Assembly (NCBI RefSeq): GCF_000337555.1
Contig: NZ_AOIO01000040.1
Coordinates: forward strand, 219,775 to 283,774
Direction of reading: 5' to 3'
Source of the DNA: Natrialba asiatica DSM 12278
GTDB taxonomy: Archaea; Halobacteriota; Halobacteria; Halobacteriales; Natrialbaceae
DNA: 64,000 nucleotides
Shown here: piece after piece, positions 18,272 to 27,469 of the stretch
Numbering within the stretch: the stretch's first letter is position 1
Layout: each line of letters begins with the position of its first letter
Notes under the pieces: generated by a model
The model's database searches: none
Told to the model about the DNA's origin: nothing
The model's input: only the letters and a program-made list of their open reading frames with translations
Program-made: the position numbers and the translations under genes

Positions 18272-19774
18272 GTGGACCGCCATCGCCGCCGCTTTCTCCG
18301 GGTCGTCGCCGGGGCCGGGGGAAGCGCCCTCTTCGCGGGCTGTACCGACCGCCTCAGGTTCGACGACTCGCCGCAACGACCCCCGGCGCAGGTGAGTACC
18401 GACCCCAACGCAGACGCCGACGCGGACGATGCAGGGGGAGTCGGAGGCTCGTTCGAACAGCCAACGATCGTCGACTTCGAGACGGCGCCGCTGACGGCCG
18501 TCGTCAACGGGAGCGTTCGCACGGACGACGGCCTCGTCGCGACGCTCGATTTCGTCGAGCCGGCGACCTCGTCCTCGCCGGCGACGCTCGCGGCAGTGGT
18601 CGAGAACGGACGGTCCTACGAACAGACGTTCGAACCGGGCCGGCTGGTCGTGCTCGACGATTCGCCCGCCAGTCGCTCGAGCGGCGACGCCGCCTACCTC
18701 GCCCCCGCCGCGGATCACCCGCTCGCCGAGACGGCGCCGCCGTTCAGCCGCGACGACGACGGCCGCTGGCGGCTCGACAGCGTTCGAGACGAGTGGTTCC
18801 CCGACACGCTCACGCTCGAGGCCGAGGAACAGGTCGAGTGCGAGTACTACCTACTGGGGCACTACCAGCGCGATTCACAGCCGATTCAAGCCGGTCGCTA
18901 CCGGTTCGGCCGGCGGGAGGGAGCGTTCACGGTGACCGTCTGGCCGACCGCGGAACCCGGTCCGGACGGCGACTCGCGGTTCGACGGGACGGACGTGCCG
19001 GCGATTCCCGGTGCGGAGAACGGAGCGATGCGGTGGTACCACGAGGCGACGCCGGAAACGCCGGTCTTTCTCGAGCCGAGTCGCGAATCGGTCGCGGCTC
19101 CGGCGCGTATCGAGTTCTCCCTCGTCAATCACGGCGACGAACGGCTGTCCGGCAACCCCCATCAGTGGCGGTTGTACAAGCTCGTCGACGGCGCGTGGCA
19201 TTCGATCGCGCCCTGGGCGATTCTGGACCCGTTCTCGTGGGTTGATCCGGGGACGACCGCGGCGTCGGAACTGTTCCTTTACGACGGCGATCCGATCGAC
19301 CGCGAGGACGCTCGGACGATTGGCCATCTCGGCGGCGGTCGGTACGCCTACACGGTCGGCTACAGCGCCGGTTCGGGGACCCACGCGGCGCTGTTCGATC
19401 TCGAGGCGCCCGAGATCCGGGTCGACCCGGAGGCGGACGCGGTGATCGACGAGGACGGAGGCGATACGCTCGTCGTCCGACTGCCGAACTACGAGGCGGC
19501 TCGCCGTCCGGCGACCGTCACCATCGATCGAGCCGATTCCTCCGACGACGCCGGCGCTGCCGCCGAACGTCTCGTTCCCGAACAGCTTCCCCGACGGCAG
19601 TTCCGCAGCTTCCGCAACTCGCTGCCGCTCTTCGACGACGGCGTCGACCGGGTGCTGGTCCGGACGGATCGCAGCACCGCGCTCGGCTGGTTCGGCTACG
19701 ACGAGGGCGTGACGCGGACGGTCGCCTACGACGGCGAGTTGTTCGAAGCGACCGGGTCGCTCGAGTCGGAGTGA
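18272..19774 (+). CDS. Tat-exported lipoprotein, unknown function
   Basis: A 500-residue secreted protein. The N-terminus MDRHRRRFLRVVAGAGGSAL continues to FAGC and combines a twin-arginine motif with a lipobox (Cys24), so it should be exported folded and anchored to the outer face of the membrane. The mature part is acidic and beta-rich, with no motif I recognise; segments such as FSLVNHGDERLSGNPHQWRL suggest Ig-like folds. The start is a GTG supported by the upstream TATA-like element. It is divergent from hemB and convergent with the asparaginase gene; no functional hint from neighbours. Confidence 0.75.
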   Translation: MDRHRRRFLRVVAGAGGSALFAGCTDRLRFDDSPQRPPAQVSTDPNADADADDAGGVGGSFEQPTIVDFETAPLTAVVNGSVRTDDGLVATLDFVEPATSSSPATLAAVVENGRSYEQTFEPGRLVVLDDSPASRSSGDAAYLAPAADHPLAETAPPFSRDDDGRWRLDSVRDEWFPDTLTLEAEEQVECEYYLLGHYQRDSQPIQAGRYRFGRREGAFTVTVWPTAEPGPDGDSRFDGTDVPAIPGAENGAMRWYHEATPETPVFLEPSRESVAAPARIEFSLVNHGDERLSGNPHQWRLYKLVDGAWHSIAPWAILDPFSWVDPGTTAASELFLYDGDPIDREDARTIGHLGGGRYAYTVGYSAGSGTHAALFDLEAPEIRVDPEADAVIDEDGGDTLVVRLPNYEAARRPATVTIDRADSSDDAGAAAERLVPEQLPRRQFRSFRNSLPLFDDGVDRVLVRTDRSTALGWFGYDEGVTRTVAYDGELFEATGSLESE

Positions 19775-19831
19775 GCGAGCGCGAGCGACGGCGGGGTTGG
19801 GCTCGCAACTCGGGTGCGATTCGGACGCGAC

Positions 19832-20947
19832 TCAGACGACCGACTCGACGCCGTCGAACGCGGCCGCGACCCGTTCGTGCGGCGTCCCTGCGTTCGCGTC
19901 CGCGTCCAAGCTCTGGTCCGAGTTCGCACCCGTTTCCCCCGCCCCGCCGGCCGACAGCACGAGTTCAGTTTTCACCCTGGCCTTCCACGGTGGAAGGTCG
20001 CCGCCGGAAATCGCGCCGGCGTCGAGAAGCGTTCGTCCGCCGCCGGGGCCGCCGTACAGGCCGGCCGAACTCCCGGCGTGGCAGCGGGAGGTGAGGACGA
20101 CGGGGTAGCCGGCGTCGATCGCGGATTCGAGTGTGGCCCCGAGTTCGCCGGTCGCGTTACCGAGTCCGGTGCCGGCGAGGACGAAGCCGTCGGCGGTCCC
20201 GTCGTCGAGTGCGCGCTCGACCTGTCTGCCGTCGACGCCCATCGCGTTCGTCACGAGTTCGACGCGCACGTCGGCGTCGATTCGCGCGCCGGCGTCCGGA
20301 ATCGCCGCGGCGTCGCTGTAGCTGCGCGGCTCGCGGAACGTTCGCAGTCCGTTCGGCGTGCGTTCGGCGACCGGCCCCGCGCCGGGCGAGGCGAACGTTT
20401 CGAGTTTGCTCGTGTGGGATTTGCGGACCCAGCGGGCGGCGTGAACGGCGTCGTTGAACGCGAGATAGCTGCCGGACCGAAATCGGTCGTCGACGACCGT
20501 CTGAACGGCTGTGAGAAGATTTGCCGGGCCGTCGGTGCCGGGCTGGTCGAAGGGACGCTGCGCGCCGGTGAACACGACCGGAACGTCGGCCGCCGAGACG
20601 AGGTCCAGGTAGTAGGCGGATTCGGCCATCGTGTCGGTGCCGTGGGTGACGACGACGCCGGTAACGCCGTCTTCGGCGGCGCGTTCGGCCGCATCGACGA
20701 TCGCCGTCGCCTGCTCGGCGGTTATCTGGAATCCCGAGCGCTGACAGACCGTCTCGACGCTGACGGTCGCGTAGTCGGCCAGTTCCGGAACGGCCTCGAC
20801 GAGTTCGTCGCCGGTACGGGTGGGCGTCTTTCCGCTCGTCTCGCTCTCGCCCGTGCTCGCGATGGTACCGCCGGTGCTGAGGATTCTGACGTGTGGCTGC
20901 GAGCGTGATTCCGACCGCGATTGTGACCGTGATCGTCCCGTCTCCAT
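19832..20947 (-). CDS. L-asparaginase, type I/II family
   Basis: Hydrolyses L-asparagine to aspartate and ammonia. In the 371-residue protein the catalytic threonine motif is STGGTIAST (Thr25 nucleophile) and the second threonine/aspartate pair lies in VVTHGTDTMAES (about residues 101-106). FTGAQRPFDQPGTDGPANL is a further family block. The N-terminus has an odd RS-repeat (GRSRSQSRSESRSQ) before the catalytic domain, on the start chosen at 20947; a longer frame to 21166 looks non-coding. GatD, the glutaminyl-tRNA amidotransferase subunit, is a relative, but GatD has an extra N-terminal domain absent here. Confidence 0.88.
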   Translation of the reverse strand: METGRSRSQSRSESRSQPHVRILSTGGTIASTGESETSGKTPTRTGDELVEAVPELADYATVSVETVCQRSGFQITAEQATAIVDAAERAAEDGVTGVVVTHGTDTMAESAYYLDLVSAADVPVVFTGAQRPFDQPGTDGPANLLTAVQTVVDDRFRSGSYLAFNDAVHAARWVRKSHTSKLETFASPGAGPVAERTPNGLRTFREPRSYSDAAAIPDAGARIDADVRVELVTNAMGVDGRQVERALDDGTADGFVLAGTGLGNATGELGATLESAIDAGYPVVLTSRCHAGSSAGLYGGPGGGRTLLDAGAISGGDLPPWKARVKTELVLSAGGAGETGANSDQSLDADANAGTPHERVAAAFDGVESVV

Positions 20948-21264
20948 ACCGCTCACCTCGCACCCCAGCGGGAAGGCTCTAGTCCAGCGCGCGGTCGGCA
21001 CGGCAAATGGGACTGTCACCGGTGGTCTGTGGTGAGCACCGTCACGCCACTCCACGGCGGCGACTGCCGGGACCAATATCCTCATCCGTACACGCCGGTG
21101 ACGAACGGATGAACTCTCGGCGCGAGTGACCGGTCGGGACGCCGCGTTTTCGACCGCCGAGACCACTACTCACGCCCGATGCGCTCGACAATGGCGACGA
21201 TACCCCGACGACACGACCACGCGAGACAGCCGGTCGATCAGACGACGCGCCGGCGGGACCACGA
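20948..21264. other. divergent intergenic region, no gene seen
   Basis: About 315 bp between the divergent asparaginase and MFS genes. The open frames present are arginine-rich shadows. It presumably holds both promoters, but no clear TATA box stands out. Confidence 0.4.
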
Positions 21265-22440
21265 ATGAGACGTTGGCGGTACAGCGAGACCGTCCTCGCA
21301 CTGTCGACGCTCGCGTTCTTCGCGACGATGGTCGGCCGCCTGGCGATCAGCCCCGTCCTGCCGATGATCAAGGACGAGTTCGGCGTCTCGAACACGGTCG
21401 TCGGCATCGCGATGACGGGCATGTGGATGGCCTATTTCCTCTCGCAGTTCCCGAGCGGTATCTTCGCCGACCGGTACGGCGAGCGCCCGATCATCCTGAT
21501 CGCCGTCGGCGGCACGGCGGCGACGAGCCTCTTCCTCGCGGTCGCCCCCGTTTTCGACGTCTTCGTCCTCGGCACGGTCGCGCTGGGTGCCGTCGCCGGC
21601 CTCCACTACAGCGTCGCCACGACGCTGCTCACCCGGACCTACGACGAGATCGGGGCCGCGATCGGCATTCACAACAGCGGCGGTCCCGCCGCCGGGCTCA
21701 TCGCGCCGCCGATCGCCGGCTGGGTCGGCGTCACCTACGGCTGGCGGCCGGCCGTCGCCATCGCGGTTCCGATTGCTATCCTGGTCTACGTCCTCTTCGC
21801 GCGGTTCATCGAGCCGACCGACCCCCGACGGCCCGACCAACCGATGCGCAACCGCTTCGACCTCGGCGCCATGATCGACCTCCTCTCTCGGCCGCAGGTC
21901 GCGTTTCCGATCTGCCTCGCCATCGCCGCCGCGTTCGTCTGGCAGGCGACCTCCTCGTTTCTCCCCACGTTCCTCGAACACCACCGGAACTACTCGACTG
22001 AACTCGCGAGCGTCGTCTTCGCCGGCTACTTCGTCGTCCAGGCGACGACGCAGGTCGGCGTCGGGGCGATTTCGGACCGCTACGGTCGCGATTTCGCCAC
22101 GGCGGGCTGTATGCTCCTGGCGTCGGCCGGGTTCGCGCTGCTCGTCGTCGGTCCAGGCTTCACCGCCGTGGCCGTCGCCGTGCTCCTGATCGGCACCGGA
22201 CTCGGTTGGGGGGCCGCCCTGCTGCCGCGGTTCATGGACGTGCTTTCGGACGCCGAACGCGGGGCCGGCTTCGGCCTCATCCGCACCGTCTACGGTTTCG
22301 TCGGCGCGCTCGGCTCGGTCGGCACCGGACTGGTAGCGGACCTCTTCAACTGGGGGGTTGCCTTCGGCATGCTCGCGGGCCTGCTGGCGCTCGTGCTCTG
22401 TGCGCTCGTCGTCAACTGGGCGCTCTCGCTCGGGTACTGA
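21265..22440 (+). CDS. major facilitator superfamily transporter
   Basis: A 391-residue integral membrane protein with about 12 hydrophobic segments. The MFS loop 2-3 signature appears as SGIFADRYGERPIILI (about residues 68-83), and a related motif follows in the second half (GAISDRYGRDFATAG). Substrate cannot be told from sequence; local genes (asparaginase, small zinc protein) give no clear link. No signal peptide other than the first helix. Confidence 0.88.
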   Translation: MRRWRYSETVLALSTLAFFATMVGRLAISPVLPMIKDEFGVSNTVVGIAMTGMWMAYFLSQFPSGIFADRYGERPIILIAVGGTAATSLFLAVAPVFDVFVLGTVALGAVAGLHYSVATTLLTRTYDEIGAAIGIHNSGGPAAGLIAPPIAGWVGVTYGWRPAVAIAVPIAILVYVLFARFIEPTDPRRPDQPMRNRFDLGAMIDLLSRPQVAFPICLAIAAAFVWQATSSFLPTFLEHHRNYSTELASVVFAGYFVVQATTQVGVGAISDRYGRDFATAGCMLLASAGFALLVVGPGFTAVAVAVLLIGTGLGWGAALLPRFMDVLSDAERGAGFGLIRTVYGFVGALGSVGTGLVADLFNWGVAFGMLAGLLALVLCALVVNWALSLGY

Positions 22441-22512
22441 CATCTGCAGTTGTGAGCGCGCTGTTGTTACGACAGCAGTAACGACCGTCGTACTACTGCT
22501 AAAACGACAATA

Positions 22513-22521
22513 TGTTTATAT
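22513..22521 (+). promoter_or_regulatory. TATA box of the small zinc-ribbon gene
   Basis: tgtttatat lies about 25 nt before the ATG at 22542 and therefore argues for that start rather than an in-frame ATG at 22512. Confidence 0.5.
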
Positions 22522-22541
22522 TACCCACCGACGAAATCCGC

Positions 22542-22697
22542 ATGATGACGGAATCAACGCGACAGAGAGGCGCAGCACGTTGTGAGGCCTGCGGCAAGGC
22601 GCTCGCGGTCTGGGTAACCTCGACCCACAAGATCGCACCGATCGGCTCCGTCGACGGCTGTCCCTGTGGCGGGTCCTCGTTTCGGCTGCTCGGCTGA
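22542..22697 (+). CDS. small zinc-ribbon protein
   Basis: A 51-residue protein with four cysteines in two pairs (RCEACGKALAVW and GCPCGGSSFRLLG), consistent with a single zinc site. I do not recognise a named family; haloarchaea have many such micro-zinc-finger proteins. The start at 22542 (ATG ATG) is supported by a TATA box about 25 nt upstream. It precedes the TrmB-type regulator gene by 68 bp in the same direction. Confidence 0.65.
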   Translation: MMTESTRQRGAARCEACGKALAVWVTSTHKIAPIGSVDGCPCGGSSFRLLG

Positions 22698-22765
22698 CCG
22701 GATCGTTCTGCGGACTCGTCTGCTGAAGGCCCCGAACTTTACCCGCTTCGAATCCTGTATCGCGT

Positions 22766-23572
22766 GTGTCCGCCGAGAAAGCCGAGGAAGCGATCAGCAC
22801 GCTCGTGGAGATCGGGCTCACGGAGTACGAAGCGCGCTGTTTCGTCGCGCTCACGCGCCTCCCGAAAGGCACTGCCAAGGAGATCAGTCAGGTTGCAGAC
22901 ATCCCTCGATCGCGGGTGTACGACACGATCGAACGACTCGACCGAAACGGATTGGTCGACGTCCAGCAGACCGAACCCCGCGAGTACAAAGCCGTGTCCG
23001 TCGAAACGGCCTGTCGGCGGCTCCGAGAGGACTTCGATTCGCGGATCAGCGCCGCCGAGAACGCTCTCACGCAGGTCGAAGAGCCGGCGTCTCGGGAGGA
23101 CGAGGGAATGTGGGCGATTTCCCAACCCGATCACGTCACCGATCGAATCGTCTCCTTTCTGGAGGAGGCTGCTGAGACGATCCATCTGGTCGTCGCCGAC
23201 ACGTCGGTCGTCGACCGCCGAACTCGTGACGGACTGGCGGCGGCAGTCGATCGCGGCGTCGACGTTCACATCGAGGTTCCCACCGCGGACGACAGGGACG
23301 CCTTCGAGAGTTCGGTTCCGGCCGACGACATCGTCGTCGCGCCCGACCTCGAGACGACCGCCACGATCTACGACGAACGGCCGGGACAACTCCTCGTTGT
23401 CGACGGCCAGTCGATAGTCGCGGTCGGGATCAGGGAGAGCGACCTTCCGGATGTCGTCAAGGAAACGGCGGTGTGGACCTACGGTAACGATCACGGCTTT
23501 GCAGCCTGGGTGCGAACGCTACTCGACAACCGGCTGGAGCAGTATGCCGACGACCGGACGGATGGCGGATGA
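22766..23572 (+). CDS. TrmB-family transcriptional regulator
   Basis: A 268-residue regulator. Residues about 10-80 form the TrmB winged helix (GLTEYEARCFVALTRLPKGT and SRVYDTIERLDRNGLV), followed by a coiled-coil stretch (RLREDFDSRISAAENALTQV) and a C-terminal effector domain beginning near residue 115. TrmB proteins in archaea often control sugar or central carbon genes; the ligand here is unknown. It does not carry the long sugar-binding C-terminus of classical TrmB, fitting the shorter haloarchaeal group. No adjacent sugar transport genes. Confidence 0.85.
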   Translation: MSAEKAEEAISTLVEIGLTEYEARCFVALTRLPKGTAKEISQVADIPRSRVYDTIERLDRNGLVDVQQTEPREYKAVSVETACRRLREDFDSRISAAENALTQVEEPASREDEGMWAISQPDHVTDRIVSFLEEAAETIHLVVADTSVVDRRTRDGLAAAVDRGVDVHIEVPTADDRDAFESSVPADDIVVAPDLETTATIYDERPGQLLVVDGQSIVAVGIRESDLPDVVKETAVWTYGNDHGFAAWVRTLLDNRLEQYADDRTDGG

Positions 23573-23655
23573 GGCCGAGCGAAAAATCCGAATCGTCAGT
23601 CCGGCGAGCGGGCGGTCAATCGGTTACACCGCAGACCCCGAGTCCGTGCTTTTAA

Positions 23656-24009
<354 letters not shown>

Positions 24010-24048
24010 ATCGGCCACTACCAACCAGTCAGACGCCTTCCCAAGGCG

Positions 24049-24213
24049 TTACTCGGCACGATCCACGTCGACCTTCTCCTTCAAGTTCTCGAGGCCGTCG
24101 GCTTCGGCGAGCTCCTGTAACCGCTCGCGGAAGTGTTCCTCGCAGAGCCCGACTTTGAGGCCATCGGATTCGGCGGCGAAGGCGGCCTCGCGGTCACAGT
24201 AGTGGCAGTTCAT
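24049..24213 (-). CDS. small zinc-finger protein, DUF6757-like
   Basis: A 54-residue protein below common ORF length cut-offs. It reads MNCHYCDREAAFAAESDGLK at the start and has a CxxC (Cys3, Cys6) followed by LCEEHF, giving a C2CH zinc site, then a helical acidic tail ending VDVDRAE. It resembles a conserved haloarchaeal family that I recall as DUF6757, of unknown function. It converges on the ferredoxin gene (40-bp gap) and lies upstream of nothing on its own strand. Confidence 0.75.
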   Translation of the reverse strand: MNCHYCDREAAFAAESDGLKVGLCEEHFRERLQELAEADGLENLKEKVDVDRAE

Positions 24214-24272
24214 ACTGCTTCGTTGGAGACACGGAACATTGAACCCTCCGCTCCCGGCCAGGATTTACATTT

Positions 24273-25073
24273 TCACGCTGTCAGATTCAGCCGACTGAAC
24301 TCGGCCTCGGTGAGACCGGCGACGCCGAGCGTCTCATCGTGGGCGTCGGTGCCGCCAGTCGCGAGGAGGTCGTATCGTTCGATGGCCCGCTCGACCGGCG
24401 TGCGATCCACCGATCGACCGTAGGGATACGCGAGTTCAACGGCGTCGAGTTCCGCGGCGTATTCCAGCGCGCCGTCCGGGTCAGGGTAGCGAAGCGGGTG
24501 GGCGAGCGAGACGAGTTGTGCGGCGTCCGCGAGTATTCGTCGGCCTTCCTCGAACGACGGGATGTCGCGGGCGACGAAGCAGGGGCCGTCGTCGCCGATG
24601 AGGTGCTCGAAGGCGTCCCCGTAGTCGTAGTCGGTGTTCGGATTGGCGTCGACGGCGCGGGCGACGTGCGGGCGGCCGAAGCCGTCGCCGACGGTAACGT
24701 CGAGGTCGATGTCGAGGCGCTCTTCGACGCGGTCGACGATGGCCCGGCCGCGCTCGATGCGGTTCTCCTGGATGCGCGCCGTCAGCGATTCGAGTTCAGC
24801 CGTGGGTTCGATGCCGTAGGCCAGGAGGTCGACGCGCCGGTCGCCCCCGTCGGAAACACCGATCTCGTCGTCGAGTTCGACGCGGAGTTCGATGCCGTTG
24901 ACGACGGTCACCCCGTCGCGTTCCGAGAGGGGAGCGTCGAACGGTTGGAGCCGATCGTGATCCGTGACGGCGACGACCGAGACGTCGGACCGGCGGGCAG
25001 CCGCGGGGATGTCCGCCAGTTCGAGGCTACCGTCGGAGCGGGTCGTGTGGACGTGCAGGTCGGCGTAGGGCAT
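24273..25073 (-). CDS. PHP-domain phosphoesterase (TrpH-like)
   Basis: A 266-residue PHP-family hydrolase. Metal-binding motifs are DLHVHTTRSDGS (residues 5-16), VTDHDRL near residues 36-42, SLAHPLRYPDP near the middle of the C-terminal half and GGTDAHDE close to the C-terminus. This arrangement resembles the bacterial RNase AM/TrpH group, active on short oligonucleotides or nucleoside bisphosphates; the substrate here is unproven. It is shorter in motif spacing than the paralogue at 6881-7642, so the two probably have different roles. Confidence 0.86.
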   Translation of the reverse strand: MPYADLHVHTTRSDGSLELADIPAAARRSDVSVVAVTDHDRLQPFDAPLSERDGVTVVNGIELRVELDDEIGVSDGGDRRVDLLAYGIEPTAELESLTARIQENRIERGRAIVDRVEERLDIDLDVTVGDGFGRPHVARAVDANPNTDYDYGDAFEHLIGDDGPCFVARDIPSFEEGRRILADAAQLVSLAHPLRYPDPDGALEYAAELDAVELAYPYGRSVDRTPVERAIERYDLLATGGTDAHDETLGVAGLTEAEFSRLNLTA

Positions 25074-25184
25074 GGCTCATGCGAGCCGTCCCGGCGATAA
25101 AGGCGTTTTCAGTGTCGGTTCGGTCGTGCGGTGACGACCCATTCTAGCTGTATTAGGTCTTGGGTGGCACTAGGAATCCATTAT

Positions 25185-25208
25185 GGACAATATTTATAAT
25201 CATTGTTC
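25185..25208. promoter_or_regulatory. TATA box enclosed by an inverted repeat
   Basis: GGACAAT (25185-25191) and ATTGTTC (25202-25208) form 7-bp arms matching at six positions. The 10-nt spacer is atttataatc, the TATA element of the gene starting at 25226. A protein bound to this dyad would occlude TBP. Confidence 0.45.
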
Positions 25209-25225
25209 ACGGACAACTGGGTGTA

Positions 25226-25513
25226 ATGCTTTCAAACGGCACCGCCGAGGTCATCGACGACCACGAGTACCCCGCGACGACCGAGGAACTGATCGAGGAC
25301 TGTGGCGACCGCGTCCTCGAACTCCCGAACGGCTCCGAGACGGTCAGCGACGTGCTCGCCCGCCTCGAGTCCGAAACCTTCGAATCGGCGGACGACGCCC
25401 ACCTCGCCGTCTACTCGGCCGTGAGCAACAAGGCCGTTGGCCGTGTCGGTTACAGCGACCGCGATCCGACGCCGGTCGGGAGTCCGTACTCGCCGGATGC
25501 CGTCTCGTTCTAG
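25226..25513 (+). CDS. conserved haloarchaeal protein, DUF5789-like
   Basis: A 95-residue soluble protein. The pattern DDHEYPATTEELIEDCGDR, then ETVSDVLARLESETFESADD and a C-terminal VGYSDRDPTP, matches the small haloarchaeal family known as DUF5789, of unknown function. The ATG at 25226 is chosen because a TATA box lies about 28 nt upstream; the frame further upstream encodes hydrophobic residues from promoter DNA. Confidence 0.78.
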   Translation: MLSNGTAEVIDDHEYPATTEELIEDCGDRVLELPNGSETVSDVLARLESETFESADDAHLAVYSAVSNKAVGRVGYSDRDPTPVGSPYSPDAVSF

Positions 25514-25695
25514 GACTGCGGCACACCCTTCTGTCCGTTCGAAACCTTCGATAACGCGTCTCCGATTCAGGCGATTACAGGCTTTCCTCATTCGCCGATC
25601 GCAGTGTCTCCTCATCCGGCCGATCGACTCCGAGGATGAGACGCCGATCGGCCGACGAACGGCAACGATTTAGATACCGAGTGCTAACTAGACAC

Positions 25696-26121
25696 ATGCC
25701 AGAACACGTCCTCGTTCCGATCGATCGGTCACAGCAATCCCGGTCGGCGCTCACGTTCGCCGTCGAGGAATACCCGGACGCGACGATCACGCTCTTGCAC
25801 GTCATCGACGTGGGAAACTTCTCCACCTACGGCACTGACGGCGCCATCTTCACGGACGAGTTCATCGATCAGCTCCGGGCGCACGGCACCGAACTCCTCG
25901 ATGACGCCCGCAGCCAGGTTGCAGATCGCGACGTGACGACCGAGACTGAACTCGAGATCGGGACGCCGGCACAGACGATTACCGAGTACGTTTCGACGCA
26001 CGACGTCGATCACATCGTCATGGGGAGCCACGGTCGACACGGCGTCAGCCGGGTGCTTCTCGGGAGCGTCGCCGAGACGGTGACGCGACGCTCGCCGGTT
26101 CCGGTGACGATCGTTCGGTGA
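25696..26121 (+). CDS. universal stress protein (UspA family)
   Basis: A 141-residue UspA-fold protein. The nucleotide-binding pattern is complete: an N-terminal HVLVPIDRS, then MGSHGRHGVSRVLLGSVAE near residues 109-127, followed by a C-terminal VPVTIVR strand. Conserved glycines and serine indicate the ATP-binding subgroup. The start at 25696 gives the usual MPEHVLVPID N-terminus. Haloarchaea have many paralogues, so no specific role is assigned. A short GGGACC tandem repeat (26142-26161) follows the stop. Confidence 0.9.
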   Translation: MPEHVLVPIDRSQQSRSALTFAVEEYPDATITLLHVIDVGNFSTYGTDGAIFTDEFIDQLRAHGTELLDDARSQVADRDVTTETELEIGTPAQTITEYVSTHDVDHIVMGSHGRHGVSRVLLGSVAETVTRRSPVPVTIVR

Positions 26122-26187
26122 GTCCGTTCTCGGTCACGGCGGGGACCGGGACCGGGACCGGCGCTCGAGGCCGGTCGCCCCGCGCCA

Positions 26188-27258
26188 TCACTTCGCCGGC
26201 GGCCACTCCCACGCGTCGGCCCGAACGACGCCCAGTAGCTTCCGTCGGCGATCCGATAGCTCCGCGAGCGCAGCGTCGAACTCCTCGTCGGAGACGGTCG
26301 GAATCCCCTCCTCGCGCAGTCGCTCGAGTTCGGGTTCCGGTGGCACTTCTTCGGCCGGATCGATGAACGCCGTGTCCAGCGTTTCGAGGTAACTGTCGAC
26401 GCTCGTGCGCGCGTTCTCGACCAGCGTCGGATCGAGTTGCTCGTCGGCCGGGACTCCGTGCCGAAAGAGCGTGAGCGCATCGTCGAGGATCGGGACGGCG
26501 ACGGCGGAGGCCTGCATGGCCTGCTCGCTGTGGTAGTAGTGCAAGATCGGGTAGGACTTGTGCTGCTCCGCAAGGAGACTGAGCTGGGAGGCGAGCGATT
26601 CGAGCGGCAACTCGAGGCCGCTGAACGGGTTCTGCGCCTCGCCGGCTCGCCCACCGTCCGGGCGGCGACCGTCGGTTTCGGAATCGTAATCGGAAGGGGC
26701 GACGTCACCGGTCCAGCTCGTCCGCACGAACGCCTCGCTGCGCTCGCCCAGCCCGGTCACGTCGCTGGCGAACGCTCGCTTTTCGGAAACCGCGCCGAGC
26801 ACCGAGAGGACGTATGAGACGCCGAGCGTGACGAAGGCCATCCCCGTCGCCGTCGTGAACGAACTGACGAGTTCCCAGACTGAACTCGTCGGCGTGTAGT
26901 CGCCGTTCCCGCTGGTGAACATCGTGTAGGCGACGTAGTAGAGCCGTCCGGCCCAGGTTGCGGGGTCGCCGGTCTGACTGTCGGCGAGGGCTGTCGTGCC
27001 CCCGGCAAAGAGGAGCGTCCAGCCGAGCCAGATGAGTCCGATCCACATCGCGAGGGTGAGCGCGAGGATGATCGGGCCGGCGAGGCTGAGCGCGCGGGGG
27101 TAGTTGTCGGTGACACGCCGAAGGCCGTGCCAGACGCCGGTCGTGAGCCGACCGGACAGCGGGCCGGAACCCCCGTCAACCCAGAGCGTCGTCCAGAGTA
27201 AGTCGACGATGACGGCGGCCAGTACGACGGTTCCGGCGAGGAGAAACAGCGGGTTCAT
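26188..27258 (-). CDS. two-helix ion channel, potassium-channel-like pore
   Basis: A 356-residue membrane protein. Two to three N-terminal transmembrane segments (near residues 3-22, 58-84 and 128-152) surround a pore-loop region with TSGNGDYTP at 115-123, a variant of the K+ filter TVGYGD. The C-terminal half (about 180-356) is soluble and helical, with no RCK domain motif seen. Ion selectivity is uncertain because the central tyrosine is replaced by asparagine. It lies convergent with the UspA gene, with a 66-bp gap. Confidence 0.75.
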   Translation of the reverse strand: MNPLFLLAGTVVLAAVIVDLLWTTLWVDGGSGPLSGRLTTGVWHGLRRVTDNYPRALSLAGPIILALTLAMWIGLIWLGWTLLFAGGTTALADSQTGDPATWAGRLYYVAYTMFTSGNGDYTPTSSVWELVSSFTTATGMAFVTLGVSYVLSVLGAVSEKRAFASDVTGLGERSEAFVRTSWTGDVAPSDYDSETDGRRPDGGRAGEAQNPFSGLELPLESLASQLSLLAEQHKSYPILHYYHSEQAMQASAVAVPILDDALTLFRHGVPADEQLDPTLVENARTSVDSYLETLDTAFIDPAEEVPPEPELERLREEGIPTVSDEEFDAALAELSDRRRKLLGVVRADAWEWPPAK

Positions 27259-27469
27259 AGATTCGTCACACTACTACGGGATGGCGGACCGTTAACGATG
27301 GGCCAGCGACGGACGACAGCGGGCGATCGATAGCGGGGGTGGGGGGTGAAAGAGCGAGGAGTGATGAAACCGGTGGAAAACGAGGATGGGCGACGAAACG
27401 GAAACGGGGGGCGATGGCGGCAGCGTCGACACTCGAACCGTCGGCGTCGGAAACGAAAGTCGAGTCGCG

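Noticed and set aside
26142-26161. GGGACC tandem repeat (three copies) after the UspA gene
   Set aside because: Short and imperfect; no sign of a function beyond low-complexity sequence.
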